Of a stretch of 64,000 nt of DNA, positions 33,527 through 41,965 are shown one piece after another. The number at the start of each line of letters is the position of its first letter. Position 1 is the first letter of the stretch. Source of the stretch: Labilithrix sp. (lineage in GTDB: Bacteria; Myxococcota; Polyangia; Polyangiales; Polyangiaceae); assembly GCA_028287035.1 (NCBI GenBank), contig JAQBQL010000099.1, positions 1 through 64,000 on the forward strand. The letters run 5' to 3'. Made by a program: the position numbers and the translations under genes. Below the pieces are notes generated by a model. That model was not told the DNA's origin. It searched no databases and was given only the letters and a program-made list of their open reading frames with translations.

Positions 33527-34362
33527 TCAGCGCGTTTCTTCACGCGCCCGTACGCATACCCGGCGGCGCCGCTCGCGAACTCGGCCGTCTTCAGGAAGAG
33601 CATCCCGGCCCCGGTGAGCGGATCCTCGATCAGCCGCTCGGGTCGCGAGAGAAAGAGCCTGTACCGCTCGAGCGGGCTCGATTGCCGCGCGAACTTGCCG
33701 AGATTGCCGGGCTTGCTGCGATAGCCGTCGAGCGCCTGCGCGTAGTAAAACTTCTTCGCGCACGTGCGCGCGAGCGCGAGGCGTAGCTCGTCGTGGAGGA
33801 TCTCCTCCGCGATGCGGCCGATGGCAGCCGCGCCGTACTTCGTCTCGATCCGCTGCGGGAGGTCGAAGTCCTCGGAGCCGACGATCTCGGGATCGTACCC
33901 GCCCGCTTCGAGGAACGTCTCGCGGCGGAAGGCGCGCGCCGCTTCCATCCAGTCGACGCCCACGTAGAACGAGCGCTCGAGCGCCTTGCACCGTGCCCAG
34001 AAGCCCTGCCCGAAGCTACGTTCCGGGATGACGAGGGCACGCTTCTCGGGGTCCCGCGCGAAGACGTCGACACACGCCTCCGCGACCCTCGGCGTGAGGA
34101 CCATGTCGCTGTCCACGATGAGGAGCACCTCGCCGCGCGACATCTCCACCCCGTGGTTGCGCTGCACGCACCGCTCGTGGCCCTTCTGATGGACCTGGTG
34201 TGCCCATCGTCCGGCGATGGCGCACGTCTCGTCGCGCGAGCCGTTGTCGACGACGATGAGCTCGAGGTTCTTCCACGTCTGCTCCCGGATCGACCGGAGG
34301 CACGCCTCGAGGTGCTGAGCGGACTGGTACGTCGGGACGATGACCGAGACGAGCGGCGACAT
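33523..34362 (-). CDS. Family 2 glycosyltransferase
   Basis: 279 residues from ATG 34362. GT-A fold: LVSVIVPTYQSAQHLEACLR at the N-terminus, DNGSRDET, and the donor-metal motif DSDMVLTP near residue 90, with ED (SEDFDLPQR) in the catalytic base region. The acceptor is not known, but pairing with the next-upstream gene suggests envelope or exopolysaccharide synthesis. An in-frame ATG further upstream would add 15 Arg/Ser-rich residues without family support. Its stop TAG overlaps the stop TAG of the kinase gene on the other strand. Confidence 0.88.
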   Translation of the reverse strand: MSPLVSVIVPTYQSAQHLEACLRSIREQTWKNLELIVVDNGSRDETCAIAGRWAHQVHQKGHERCVQRNHGVEMSRGEVLLIVDSDMVLTPRVAEACVDVFARDPEKRALVIPERSFGQGFWARCKALERSFYVGVDWMEAARAFRRETFLEAGGYDPEIVGSEDFDLPQRIETKYGAAAIGRIAEEILHDELRLALARTCAKKFYYAQALDGYRSKPGNLGKFARQSSPLERYRLFLSRPERLIEDPLTGAGMLFLKTAEFASGAAGYAYGRVKKRAD

Positions 34363-34369
34363 GAGACTC

Positions 34370-35347
34370 CTAGGCGCGTTCGCGCGGGTCCTCGAGCTCG
34401 GGGACATTGAGGCTGCGGCGCACGGTGAAGAGGGGACGCACCAGCACCTCCTCGTGGATGCGCGCGACGTAGACCCCCACCGTCCCGATGGCGGTCAGCA
34501 GGATCCCGATGAGCAGCGTGTTGAAGACCGTCGCCTGCGCGAGGGGCGTGTACAGCCAGCGCGGCCCGAGCACGCGCATCGAGAACCACATCCAGCCGAG
34601 CGACACGGCCGAGGCGGTGGACACCGCGAAGCCCAGGTAGAGGAGCATCCGCAGCGGCACCGAGGAGCGCGTGACGAGCATGTCGATGGCGAGCGTCCAC
34701 AGCTTCGGAAGCGAGTAGGTGGACGCGCCGTCGTGGCGCTCGCCGGCATCGAAGGGCACCGAGGCACGCGCGAAGCCGAGCCAGTCCACGATCTGGCGGT
34801 AGGCCCGTCGCTGCTGGCGTACCAGCAGGAACGCGCGGCGCACCTTGCGGTCGATGAGGCGGTAGTCGGTGCCGCCCACCTCGACGCGGTCGTTGCCGGC
34901 GAGCGCGCGCTCCACCATCGCGAAGAGCCGCGACGACGCGCGCCGCACGAAGGTCTTCCGCGCCGTGGCCCGTCGCGTGGCGACCACGACGTCCGCCCCT
35001 TCGCGCCACTTCGCGAGGAGATCGGGCAGGAGCGCGGGCGGGTGCTGGAGGTCGGCGTCCATGGTGACGACGCAGTCGCCGCGCGCGTACGTGACGCCGG
35101 CGGTGAGGGCGACCTCCTTGCCGAAGTTCCGCGCGAGCGCGATGACCTTCACGCGCGGGTCGGCCTCGGCGAGCGCCGCGAGCACGAGGAGCGAGTCGTC
35201 GGTGCTGCCGTCGTCGACGAAGACGAACTCCCAGGTGGCTCCGGCGAGCGCGTCGGTCACCCGCGTGAGCTCGGCGTGGAGCGGCTGCACGTTGCCCTGC
35301 TCGTTGTAGAGCGGGATCACCACGCTGTGCACTCGTTCCGTCGTCAC
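34370..35347 (-). CDS. DPM1/GtrB-like family 2 glycosyltransferase with membrane anchor
   Basis: 325 residues. The cytoplasmic catalytic half has VVIPLYNEQGNVQPL, VDDGSTDDS and MDADLQHPP, with EVALTAGVTYARGDCVV, typical of dolichyl/polyprenyl-phosphate mannose or glucose transferases (DPM1, GtrB, ArnC). Two membrane spans close the C-terminal region (about 235-255 and 270-295, FNTLLIGILLTAIGTVGVYV). It should load a sugar onto a lipid carrier for envelope polymers. It begins with GTG at 35347, four bases inside the NUDIX gene (GTGA), and is followed by the second glycosyltransferase. Confidence 0.9.
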   Translation of the reverse strand: MTTERVHSVVIPLYNEQGNVQPLHAELTRVTDALAGATWEFVFVDDGSTDDSLLVLAALAEADPRVKVIALARNFGKEVALTAGVTYARGDCVVTMDADLQHPPALLPDLLAKWREGADVVVATRRATARKTFVRRASSRLFAMVERALAGNDRVEVGGTDYRLIDRKVRRAFLLVRQQRRAYRQIVDWLGFARASVPFDAGERHDGASTYSLPKLWTLAIDMLVTRSSVPLRMLLYLGFAVSTASAVSLGWMWFSMRVLGPRWLYTPLAQATVFNTLLIGILLTAIGTVGVYVARIHEEVLVRPLFTVRRSLNVPELEDPRERA

Positions 35348-35928
35348 CGGCTCGCAGAATACCGCAATCGCCGGCGCAGGTACGCCTCGAGCGCGACCAC
35401 CACGAGCGCGTGGGTGACCTCGCCTTCGTCGACGAGGCGCGCGACGTCCGCCGCGGGAACGAGGCTCGTCTCGAGCTCCTCGAGCTCGTCGAAGGCGGTG
35501 TCCGCCGTCCGCTTCGCGCCCCGCGCGAGGTACGTCCAGCAGCGGTTTCCCTGGAGCGCGGGATTCGGCTCCACCACCGACAGGAGCTCGAAGGAGGCGG
35601 CCTCGTAGCCGGTCTCCTCGCGGAGCTCGCGCGCCGCGGCGGCCGCCGGGTCCTCGCCGGGATCGATCACGCCCCCCGGGATCTCGAGCGAGAGCGCGTC
35701 GGTCCCGAACCGGTACTGCCAGACGAACACGAGCTCGCCGGCCTCCGTCTCGGCGAGCACGTTGCACCAGTCCGGGCACGCGAAGACGAACACCTCGTGG
35801 GCGAGGGGCGGGTCGTAGGTGAGCCGCTGCACCTCGAAGACGCGGTGGCTCGCCACGGGCGTCACGGTGCGGCCCCCGGGCTTGCGGAGCGTGGTCGGAT
35901 AGGTCGGTCGCGCGTCCTGTCGAGACAT
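35344..35928 (-). CDS. NUDIX hydrolase (ADP-ribose pyrophosphatase-like)
   Basis: 194 residues with the Nudix box G-x5-E-x7-REUxEExGU: GGVIDPGEDPAAAAARELRE followed by ETGYE. The flanking sequence (LVFVWQYRFGTDALSLEIPG before the box) and length match ADP-ribose/NDP-sugar pyrophosphatases. The place beside two sugar transferases fits NDP-sugar clean-up, although that is inference. The ATG at 35928 is the start; the gene overlaps the DPM1-like gene. The divergent gap to smpB is 34 bases (35929-35962). Confidence 0.9.
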   Translation of the reverse strand: MSRQDARPTYPTTLRKPGGRTVTPVASHRVFEVQRLTYDPPLAHEVFVFACPDWCNVLAETEAGELVFVWQYRFGTDALSLEIPGGVIDPGEDPAAAAARELREETGYEAASFELLSVVEPNPALQGNRCWTYLARGAKRTADTAFDELEELETSLVPAADVARLVDEGEVTHALVVVALEAYLRRRLRYSASR

Positions 35929-35962
35929 ACGCGCGATCTACGCTATGGTGCGCGGCCCGGAA

Positions 35963-36460
35963 ATGGCTGCGCCCCCCAAGACCGCTCAGGACGACGCGAT
36001 CCAGAAGGTCATCATCACGAACCGCCGCGCGACGTTCGACTACGCCGTGGAGGAGAAGTTCGAGGGCGGCCTCGTGCTCGTCGGCAGCGAGGTGAAGTCG
36101 ATGCGGGCCGGCAAGGCCGAGATGGTCGACGCGTACGCCACGGTCGAGCGGGGCGAGCTCTGGCTCAAGCAGCTCTACGTCGCGCCGTTCGAGCAGGCGA
36201 AGAGCTTCCCGCACGAGCCGCGGCGCTCGCGGAAGGTGCTCGTGCACCACAGCGAGATCGCCAAGATCGACCGCGCGCTCTCCCGCGAGGGCTACACGCT
36301 CATCCCGCTCCGCCTCTACTGGCGCCGCGGGCACGTGAAGGTGGAGCTCGGCCTCGCGAAGGGCAAGAAGACCCACGACAAGCGCGCCGACATCAAGGCG
36401 AAGACCGCCGACCGCGAGGCGAAGGCGGCGATGGGTCGGACGCGCAAGGAGCGCGGATGA
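35963..36460 (+). CDS. smpB: SsrA-binding protein SmpB
   Basis: 165 residues, the SmpB protein needed for trans-translation, in which it carries tmRNA to stalled ribosomes. Marks: KVIITNRRATFDYAVEEKFE, VLVGSEVKSMRAGKAEM, and the tail KGKKTHDKRADIKAKTADRE, whose basic helix enters the mRNA channel. ATG 35963 is used because an upstream in-frame ATG at 35945 sits on top of a possible -10 hexamer TACGCT (35939-35944). It is coupled by ATGA to the small gene that follows. The tmRNA gene itself was not found in this window. Confidence 0.96.
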   Translation: MAAPPKTAQDDAIQKVIITNRRATFDYAVEEKFEGGLVLVGSEVKSMRAGKAEMVDAYATVERGELWLKQLYVAPFEQAKSFPHEPRRSRKVLVHHSEIAKIDRALSREGYTLIPLRLYWRRGHVKVELGLAKGKKTHDKRADIKAKTADREAKAAMGRTRKERG

Positions 36461-36717
36461 GCGAGCACGTCACGTGGGCGAAGGGCGGGTCGGCCTCCTT
36501 CACGGTCGTCGACGACGACGAGGTGACGCTGCGCTCCAGCATCCCGTCCCCGCCCGGCTCGCGGCTCGAGGGCACGCTCGCGGGCGCCGAGCCCGCCGCG
36601 GTGAAGGTGAAGATCCACACCAGCAAGCGCGAGGCGGACGGCTCGTTCATGCTCCGTGGCAAGCTGCTCGAGGCGAGCCGCCCGCTGCGGGATCGCGTGG
36701 CGAGCCTGCTCCGCTAG
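36457..36717 (+). CDS. Small unrecognised protein coupled to smpB
   Basis: 86 residues, rich in Ser, Glu and Lys, with two short beta-like stretches (SASFTVVDDDEVTLRSSI, then AAVKVKIHTSKREADG). It could be a small beta-barrel or OB/PilZ-like domain but no family is clear. The ATG overlaps the smpB stop in ATGA, and the gene ends 14 bases before ruvB. Its fixed place between smpB and ruvB hints at a housekeeping role. Confidence 0.6.
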   Translation: MSEHVTWAKGGSASFTVVDDDEVTLRSSIPSPPGSRLEGTLAGAEPAAVKVKIHTSKREADGSFMLRGKLLEASRPLRDRVASLLR

Positions 36718-36731
36718 AGTAGAGTGCCGCC

Positions 36732-37805
36732 ATGGCCAAGCGAACCGAGGTGGTCGACGAGCGCGTCCTCCCCCGCGAGATCGACGCCGTCGCGCAGGGC
36801 GAGGACGCGCCCTTCGAGCGGGCGCTCCGCCCGAAGCAGCTCGACGAGTACATCGGGCAGACCAAGCACAAGGACAACCTGCGCGTGTTCGTCGAGGCGG
36901 CGCGCCGGCGCGGCGAGCCGCTCGATCACCTGCTGCTCTCCGGTCCGCCCGGCCTCGGCAAGACGACCCTCGCGCAGATCCTCGCCCACGAGATGGGCGT
37001 CGAGCTGCACATGACGAACGGCCCCGTGGTCGAGCACAAGGGTGCGCTCGCCGGGCTGCTCACGAAGCTGGCGCGCAACGACATCCTCTTCATCGACGAG
37101 ATCCACCGCCTGAACCCGGTCGTCGAGGAGAGCCTCTACCCGGCGATGGAGGATTTCCGCATCGACGTGATGACCGGCGAGGGCGCCTTCGCGACGTCGA
37201 TCCAGGTGCCCCTCCAGCCGTTCACGCTGATCGGGGCGACCACGCGCACCGGGCTCATCACCGCGCCGCTGAAGTCGCGCTTCGGGCAGGACATCCGCCT
37301 CGACTTCTACCCGGTGGAGGACCTCGCGAAGATCATCGAGCGGAGCGCCTCGCTCCTCGCCATTGCCATCGATCCGCGGGCCGCGCTCGCCCTCGCGGCC
37401 CGGGCCCGCGGCACCCCGCGCGTCGCCAACCGGCTCCTCCGGCGCGTCCGCGACTTCGCGCAGGTCATCGGCAACGGGCGCATCGACGAGGCGATCGTCA
37501 CGAAGTCGAGCGAGCGGCTCGAGATCGACAGCATGGGGTTCGACGAGATGGACCGGCGCCTCCTGCGGGTCATCATCGACGACTACGACGGCGGTCCGGT
37601 CGGCGTGGAGACGCTCGCCGCCGCGCTCGGTGAGCCGCGCGACACGATCGAGGACGTGTACGAGCCGTTCCTCCTCCAGCAAGGCTTTCTCGGTCGCACC
37701 CTGCGCGGCCGCGTCGCCACCCGGAAGGCCTACGAGCACCTGAAGGTCCCGTTCGCGTCGGCGACCGCCGCGAAGCAGAAGAAGCTGTTCGACGACGAGG
37801 TGTGA
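36732..37805 (+). CDS. ruvB: Holliday junction branch migration ATPase RuvB
   Basis: 357 residues, the AAA+ motor that, with RuvA, moves Holliday junctions. Walker A is GPPGLGKT (71-78), Walker B is [12 protein letters not shown], and arginine-finger and winged-helix parts follow ([20 protein letters not shown]; ending in [24 protein letters not shown] residues). ATG 36732 fits the family. TAGAGT (36720-36725) ends 6 bases before the start and may be a -10 element. No ruvA or ruvC is next to it, so the resolvasome genes are split in this genome. Confidence 0.96.
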   Translation: MAKRTEVVDERVLPREIDAVAQGEDAPFERALRPKQLDEYIGQTKHKDNLRVFVEAARRRGEPLDHLLLSGPPGLGKTTLAQILAHEMGVELHMTNGPVVEHKGALAGLLTKLARNDILFIDEIHRLNPVVEESLYPAMEDFRIDVMTGEGAFATSIQVPLQPFTLIGATTRTGLITAPLKSRFGQDIRLDFYPVEDLAKIIERSASLLAIAIDPRAALALAARARGTPRVANRLLRRVRDFAQVIGNGRIDEAIVTKSSERLEIDSMGFDEMDRRLLRVIIDDYDGGPVGVETLAAALGEPRDTIEDVYEPFLLQQGFLGRTLRGRVATRKAYEHLKVPFASATAAKQKKLFDDEV

Positions 37806-37830
37806 GCTCGCGCTAGGATCCTCGGTCATC

Positions 37831-38463
37831 ATGAAGAAGATCGAGCTCTACGCAGCGCCCACGCCGAACGGCAAGAAGATCCCCATCGCCCTCGAGGAGC
37901 TCGGGCTCGCCTACGATCTCCGCCGCATCGACTTCGCGAAGAAGGAGCAGAAGTCGCCGGAGTTCCTCGCCATCAACCCGAACGGCAAGATCCCGGCGCT
38001 GGTCGACCACGACGTGCCGGGCGGACCCGTGACGCTCTTCGAGTCGGGCGCCATCCTCCTCCACCTCGCGACGAAGGCCGGGAAGCTGCTCGGCGGGTCG
38101 GCCGCCGAACGCGGCGCGGTGCTCTCGTGGACGTTCTGGCAGGCCGGCGGACCGGGACCGATGTTCGGTCAGGCCGGAGCGTTCGGGCGCGAGAGCCCGC
38201 GCAACGAGGCCGCCTACGAGAAGTTCCTGAACGAGTCGAAGCGCCTCGCGAAGGTCCTCGACGACCACCTCGCCGACGGCCGCAACGAGTGGGTGGCAGG
38301 CCCGTACTCGATCGCCGACATCATGCTCTACCCGTGGTTCGAGGGCATCGGCAAGCTCCAGCCTGCGGTCGTCGACGGGCTCACGGCGGTCGCCGCCTGG
38401 ACGGCGAGGATGGGCGCGCGCCCCGCCGTGCAGCGCGGAATGGCCTTCTGGGAAGAAGCCTGA
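37831..38463 (+). CDS. Glutathione S-transferase family protein
   Basis: 210 residues with a thioredoxin-fold N-terminal half (KIELYAAPTPNGKKIPIALE, then NPNGKIPALVDHDVPGGPVT and ESGAILLHLATKAGKL) and an all-helical C-terminal half. NPNGKIPA followed by an ESGAI block is the glutathione-binding mark of the bacterial GSTs related to YfcG/YghU. The catalytic residue cannot be set without alignment; S/T near residue 9 (TPNG) is likely. It may detoxify or reduce disulfides. It begins 25 bases after ruvB. Confidence 0.88.
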   Translation: MKKIELYAAPTPNGKKIPIALEELGLAYDLRRIDFAKKEQKSPEFLAINPNGKIPALVDHDVPGGPVTLFESGAILLHLATKAGKLLGGSAAERGAVLSWTFWQAGGPGPMFGQAGAFGRESPRNEAAYEKFLNESKRLAKVLDDHLADGRNEWVAGPYSIADIMLYPWFEGIGKLQPAVVDGLTAVAAWTARMGARPAVQRGMAFWEEA

Positions 38464-38469
38464 AAATAT

Positions 38470-38505
38470 CGAGGAGTATGCGTTGCTTGCGATCCGTACT
38501 CCTCG
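38470..38505. repeat. 9-bp inverted repeat between GST and kinase genes
   Basis: CGAGGAGTA (38470-38478) and TACTCCTCG (38497-38505) form a perfect inverted repeat with an 18-base loop. It overlaps the spacer of the promoter for the next gene, so it may be an operator rather than a terminator; there is no T-tract. It could also end the GST transcript. Confidence 0.4.
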
Positions 38506-38512
38506 GTAGACT
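38483..38512 (+). promoter_or_regulatory. Sigma-70-like promoter with start codon at +1
   Basis: TTGCTT (38483-38488), 18 bases, then TAGACT (38507-38512). TAGACT ends 6 bases before GTG 38519, so transcription would start at or near the start codon, giving a leaderless mRNA. Half of the 9-bp inverted repeat lies inside its spacer. Confidence 0.5.
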
Positions 38513-38518
38513 TCCGCT

Positions 38519-40630
38519 GTGAGCGGCGGGCCCGTCTTGGTCGTCGACGATGACATGGTCAGCCGCCATGTCCTCGGTCAGGCGCTTGCGAGCGCCCACC
38601 TCGAGCACGTCGCCGTCGGCTCGGGCGCCGAGGCCCTCGCCCAGATCGAGAAGGTGCAGCCTTCGATCGTCCTGCTCGACCTCGTGATGCCCGCGCCGGA
38701 CGGGTACCAGATCCTCCGCATCCTGCGGGCTCGTCCTGAGACGCGGGACCTGCCGGTCGTCGTGCTCACCGCGCTCGACGCCGAGGACGAGATCGCGAAG
38801 GCCTTCGAGGCCGGCGCCGACGACTTCGTGAAGAAGCCGTTCAAGCCGGTCGAGCTCGTCGCACGGGTCCGTGGTCAGCTCCGCCTGCGCGCCGCGATGG
38901 ACGCGCTCGCCCGCAAGGAGAAGGACGCGAGCGTCGTCAACGAGCTCACCCAGGCGCTCGCCTCGAACCTGGATTTCCGCGGCATCCTCTTCACGGTCGT
39001 CCAGCGGATCGCCGAGGTCGCAAAGATCGACCGCGTCTCGATCGTCCTCGTCCGCGAGCAGGAGAACGTCGGCTACGTCGTCGCCGCCTCCGACGACGAG
39101 CACCTTCGCGATCTGCCGATCGATCTCGCGAAGTACCCCGAGATCCACCAGGTGCTCACGAGCGGCGAGCCACTCGTCGTCGAGGACGCGGCGACCCACC
39201 CGCTCATGGAGATCGTGCGCTCGACGGGGCAGGGGGCGCGGCCCACGTTCTCGTCGCTATCGATCCTCCCGATCCTCTACGAGGGCAAGCCGATGGGCGT
39301 GCTCTTCCTCCGGTCGCGCCGCGCCGGGGCGTTCGGCGAGCGCGAGGTCGGCCTCTGTCAGACGATCGCGAGCGCCATGGCCATCGCGCTCCGCAACGCG
39401 CGCGTCCTCCAGTCCCTGCGCGACCAGACGCAGCAGGTCACGGTCGCGCGCTTCGAGGCGGAGCGGCGGATGCGCTCGCTCCAGCGCTACGCCGACTTCT
39501 TCGACAGCTCGGCCGACGGCATCGTCGTGATCGACTCCGCCGGGCGCCTGCTCTTCTCGAACCCGAAGGCGCGCGAGATCACCGGGTACAACGAGAACAC
39601 GCTCCGGGGGCGTCGCCTCGGCGACATCTTCGCCAGCGAGGAGGGCGACCGCGCGGGCGAGCTCCGCGCCGGCTTCGCGAAGGGCACGTATCCGAAGGAC
39701 ATCGACGTCAAGATCGTGACCCCCGAGGCGCGCACGCTCATCCTCAACGTGAGCTTCGCGAGCGTGCTCCGTGAGGACGGCGCGGTGCTCTGTTCCTTCC
39801 GCGACGTCACCCAGCAGCGCGCCGTCGAGGCGGAGCTCGTCAAGACGAAGGACTTCCTCCAGCGCGTCATCGACAGCTCCGTCGACGCGATCATCAGCTG
39901 CGATCTCGAGGGGAACCTCGTCCTCTTCAACCGCGCCGCCGAACGCATCTACGGCCGGCCGCAGAGCGCCGTCGTGGGCACGAACGTGCGCGAGCTCTAC
40001 GCCGAGGGCACCGCCGAGAAGATCATGCGCATGATCCGCGCGGGCGGCGGGCGCATCGAGGGGCTCAAGGTCGACATCATCGACTCCAAGGGCGTCGCGG
40101 TACCGGTGTCCTTCTCCGGGTCGCTCATCTTCGAGGGCCAGACGTGCGTCGGCAGCGTCGGCATCTTCACCGACCTCCGCGAGAAGATGCGCATGGAGCA
40201 GCGGCTCCAGCAGGCGCAGGAGCAGATCCTCGCCCAGGAGCGTCAGGCGATCATCGCCGAGCTCGCGGGGGCCGCCGCCCACGAGCTGAACCAGCCGCTC
40301 ACGAGCGTGCTGAACTACGCGACGCTCCTGCGCCGGCTGCTCGCCGCCGGAACGCCTGCCGCCTCGGCCGCCGAGATCATCGAGGGCGAGGCCGAGCGCA
40401 TGGCCGAGATCGTCCGCAAGATCGGCAAGATCACGAAGTACGAGACGAAGAGCTACGTCGGCAAACAGAAGATTCTCGATCTCGATCGCGCAAGCGAAGA
40501 GCACGTCGTGGCTGCCGAGCCGGCGAGCCCCACGAGCCCGAGCACCTCGAGTCCGCCGTCCGGGGGGGTCCGTCCATCCATCGCGCCGTCACCGGCGACC
40601 GACCCGCCTGCCCCCCGGAGTGGAACATGA
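38519..40630 (+). CDS. REC-GAF-PAS-PAS-HisKA protein without ATPase domain
   Basis: 703 residues starting at GTG 38519. Receiver domain about 5-120 with D54 (VLLDLVMP) and lysine in KKPF; GAF about 145-310; PAS about 320-440; PAS about 445-560; then a HisKA dimerisation helix with H588 (AAAHELNQPLTSVLNYATLL). After about residue 650 the chain turns into a Ser/Pro-rich tail and stops, with no ATPase (HATPase_c) domain. It therefore cannot phosphorylate itself. It overlaps the next gene, a complete histidine kinase, by ATGA, so the neighbour may phosphorylate its H588 or D54. This is an unusual split pair. Confidence 0.9.
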   Translation: MSGGPVLVVDDDMVSRHVLGQALASAHLEHVAVGSGAEALAQIEKVQPSIVLLDLVMPAPDGYQILRILRARPETRDLPVVVLTALDAEDEIAKAFEAGADDFVKKPFKPVELVARVRGQLRLRAAMDALARKEKDASVVNELTQALASNLDFRGILFTVVQRIAEVAKIDRVSIVLVREQENVGYVVAASDDEHLRDLPIDLAKYPEIHQVLTSGEPLVVEDAATHPLMEIVRSTGQGARPTFSSLSILPILYEGKPMGVLFLRSRRAGAFGEREVGLCQTIASAMAIALRNARVLQSLRDQTQQVTVARFEAERRMRSLQRYADFFDSSADGIVVIDSAGRLLFSNPKAREITGYNENTLRGRRLGDIFASEEGDRAGELRAGFAKGTYPKDIDVKIVTPEARTLILNVSFASVLREDGAVLCSFRDVTQQRAVEAELVKTKDFLQRVIDSSVDAIISCDLEGNLVLFNRAAERIYGRPQSAVVGTNVRELYAEGTAEKIMRMIRAGGGRIEGLKVDIIDSKGVAVPVSFSGSLIFEGQTCVGSVGIFTDLREKMRMEQRLQQAQEQILAQERQAIIAELAGAAAHELNQPLTSVLNYATLLRRLLAAGTPAASAAEIIEGEAERMAEIVRKIGKITKYETKSYVGKQKILDLDRASEEHVVAAEPASPTSPSTSSPPSGGVRPSIAPSPATDPPAPRSGT

Positions 40631-41949
40631 CACGAACGGCCGACCTGCCCGAGCCGTCGCTCGACGTCGACGCGAGCGGGATCACGACGGGAAGCAGCGT
40701 CACCGTCTCCTCGGTGCCCGTCAGCCGCGAGAGCGCGATCGCCGGAGGCAATGCTCCCTCGGCCTGGCTCGACCGCGTGGTGGTCGCCGCGTGCGAGATG
40801 CCCGTCGACGAGGGCGACAGCGCCGTCGTCGCCTTCATGGTGCAGAGGGTCGGCGAGATCTTCCGCGACTGCGGGGTCGGCGCCTGCCTCGTTCCGCCGG
40901 TCGTCGAGACGCCCGATCGCGGGCCGCCCTCCTCGGTGCCGGCGCTGCGCGCGCCGCGGCCCATGCGTCCGGTCGAGCAGCAGCTCTTCAAGTACGTCCC
41001 GGACGGCGAGGAGCGCCGGGGATACGGGATGGACCCGACCCGCCTCTTCCCGGGCTTCGCGTTCGAGCGCGTGCTCGAGGTGGCGGGCGGCTCGACGCTC
41101 CACCTCGCGAGCGACGACTCGCAGCTCGAGGACAACGACTCGCCCATGATGCACGTGGTGCGTCGCGCGGCGCTCGCGATGGGCCGCGGCCTGCAGCTCT
41201 CGCGCAGCCACGCGAAGGCGACCGCCGACGCGCGCGAGCTCCGCGCCCTCAACTCGCACATGGTGCAATCCGAGAAGCTCGCCAGCCTCGGGCAGATCGC
41301 GGCCGGCGTGGTCCACGAGCTGAACAACCCGCTCACCTCGATCGTGGCGTACACCGACTGGCTGCTGCGCAAGCACGGAGCGGCGGGCGACCCGGACAGC
41401 GTCGAGCGGCTCCGGCGCATCGGCGAGTCGGCGAGCCGGATCCTGCGGTTCACGCGCGACCTCGTCGCGTATGCGCGTCCGTCGAGCGAGGTCCCGGTGC
41501 CCGTCTCGGTGCACACGGTGATCGATCAGGCGCTCGCCTTCTGCGAGCACGTGCTCGCCGAGCACGGCGCCAGGGTCGATCGCCGCTTCTCGCCCGACCT
41601 GCCGCCGGTGCGCGGCATGCACGAGCAGCTCGTCCAGGTGTTCGTGAACCTGTTCACCAACGCCTGCCATGCGATGCCGAAGGCGGGAGGTCAGCTGACC
41701 GTCGCCACCTCGCTCGAGCCCGACGGGCACCACCTCCTCGTCGTGGTGACCGACAACGGCCACGGGATCGCGCCCGAGCACGTCGGTCAGATCTTCGCGC
41801 CGTTCTTCACGACGAAGGTGGACGGCCTGGGGACCGGCCTCGGCCTCTCCATCGTGAAGAACATCATGGACAACCACGGCGCCGAGATCCGCGCCGAGGC
41901 GACCGCCACCGGCGCCTCGTTCGCGCTCGTGTTCCCCGTCAAGCGCTGA
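40627..41949 (+). CDS. Sensor histidine kinase coupled to the receiver protein
   Basis: 440 residues. The N-terminal 200 form an unusual sensory half without clear PAS or GAF marks. The HisKA segment has H230 (GVVHELNNPLTSIV), and the C-terminal ATPase domain has N (VNLFTNACHAMPKAGG), then TDNGHGIAPEHVGQIFAPFF and GLGTGLGLSIVKNIM. No membrane span. The ATG at 40627 shares four bases with the stop of the previous gene (ATGA). Together they supply a receiver, sensors, a second dimerisation helix and one ATP site; the most likely flow is autophosphorylation here and transfer to D54 of the partner. It ends 16 bases before the MATE gene, which faces it. Confidence 0.9.
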   Translation: MTRTADLPEPSLDVDASGITTGSSVTVSSVPVSRESAIAGGNAPSAWLDRVVVAACEMPVDEGDSAVVAFMVQRVGEIFRDCGVGACLVPPVVETPDRGPPSSVPALRAPRPMRPVEQQLFKYVPDGEERRGYGMDPTRLFPGFAFERVLEVAGGSTLHLASDDSQLEDNDSPMMHVVRRAALAMGRGLQLSRSHAKATADARELRALNSHMVQSEKLASLGQIAAGVVHELNNPLTSIVAYTDWLLRKHGAAGDPDSVERLRRIGESASRILRFTRDLVAYARPSSEVPVPVSVHTVIDQALAFCEHVLAEHGARVDRRFSPDLPPVRGMHEQLVQVFVNLFTNACHAMPKAGGQLTVATSLEPDGHHLLVVVTDNGHGIAPEHVGQIFAPFFTTKVDGLGTGLGLSIVKNIMDNHGAEIRAEATATGASFALVFPVKR

Positions 41950-41965
41950 GACCGGCGCCGGCCGA

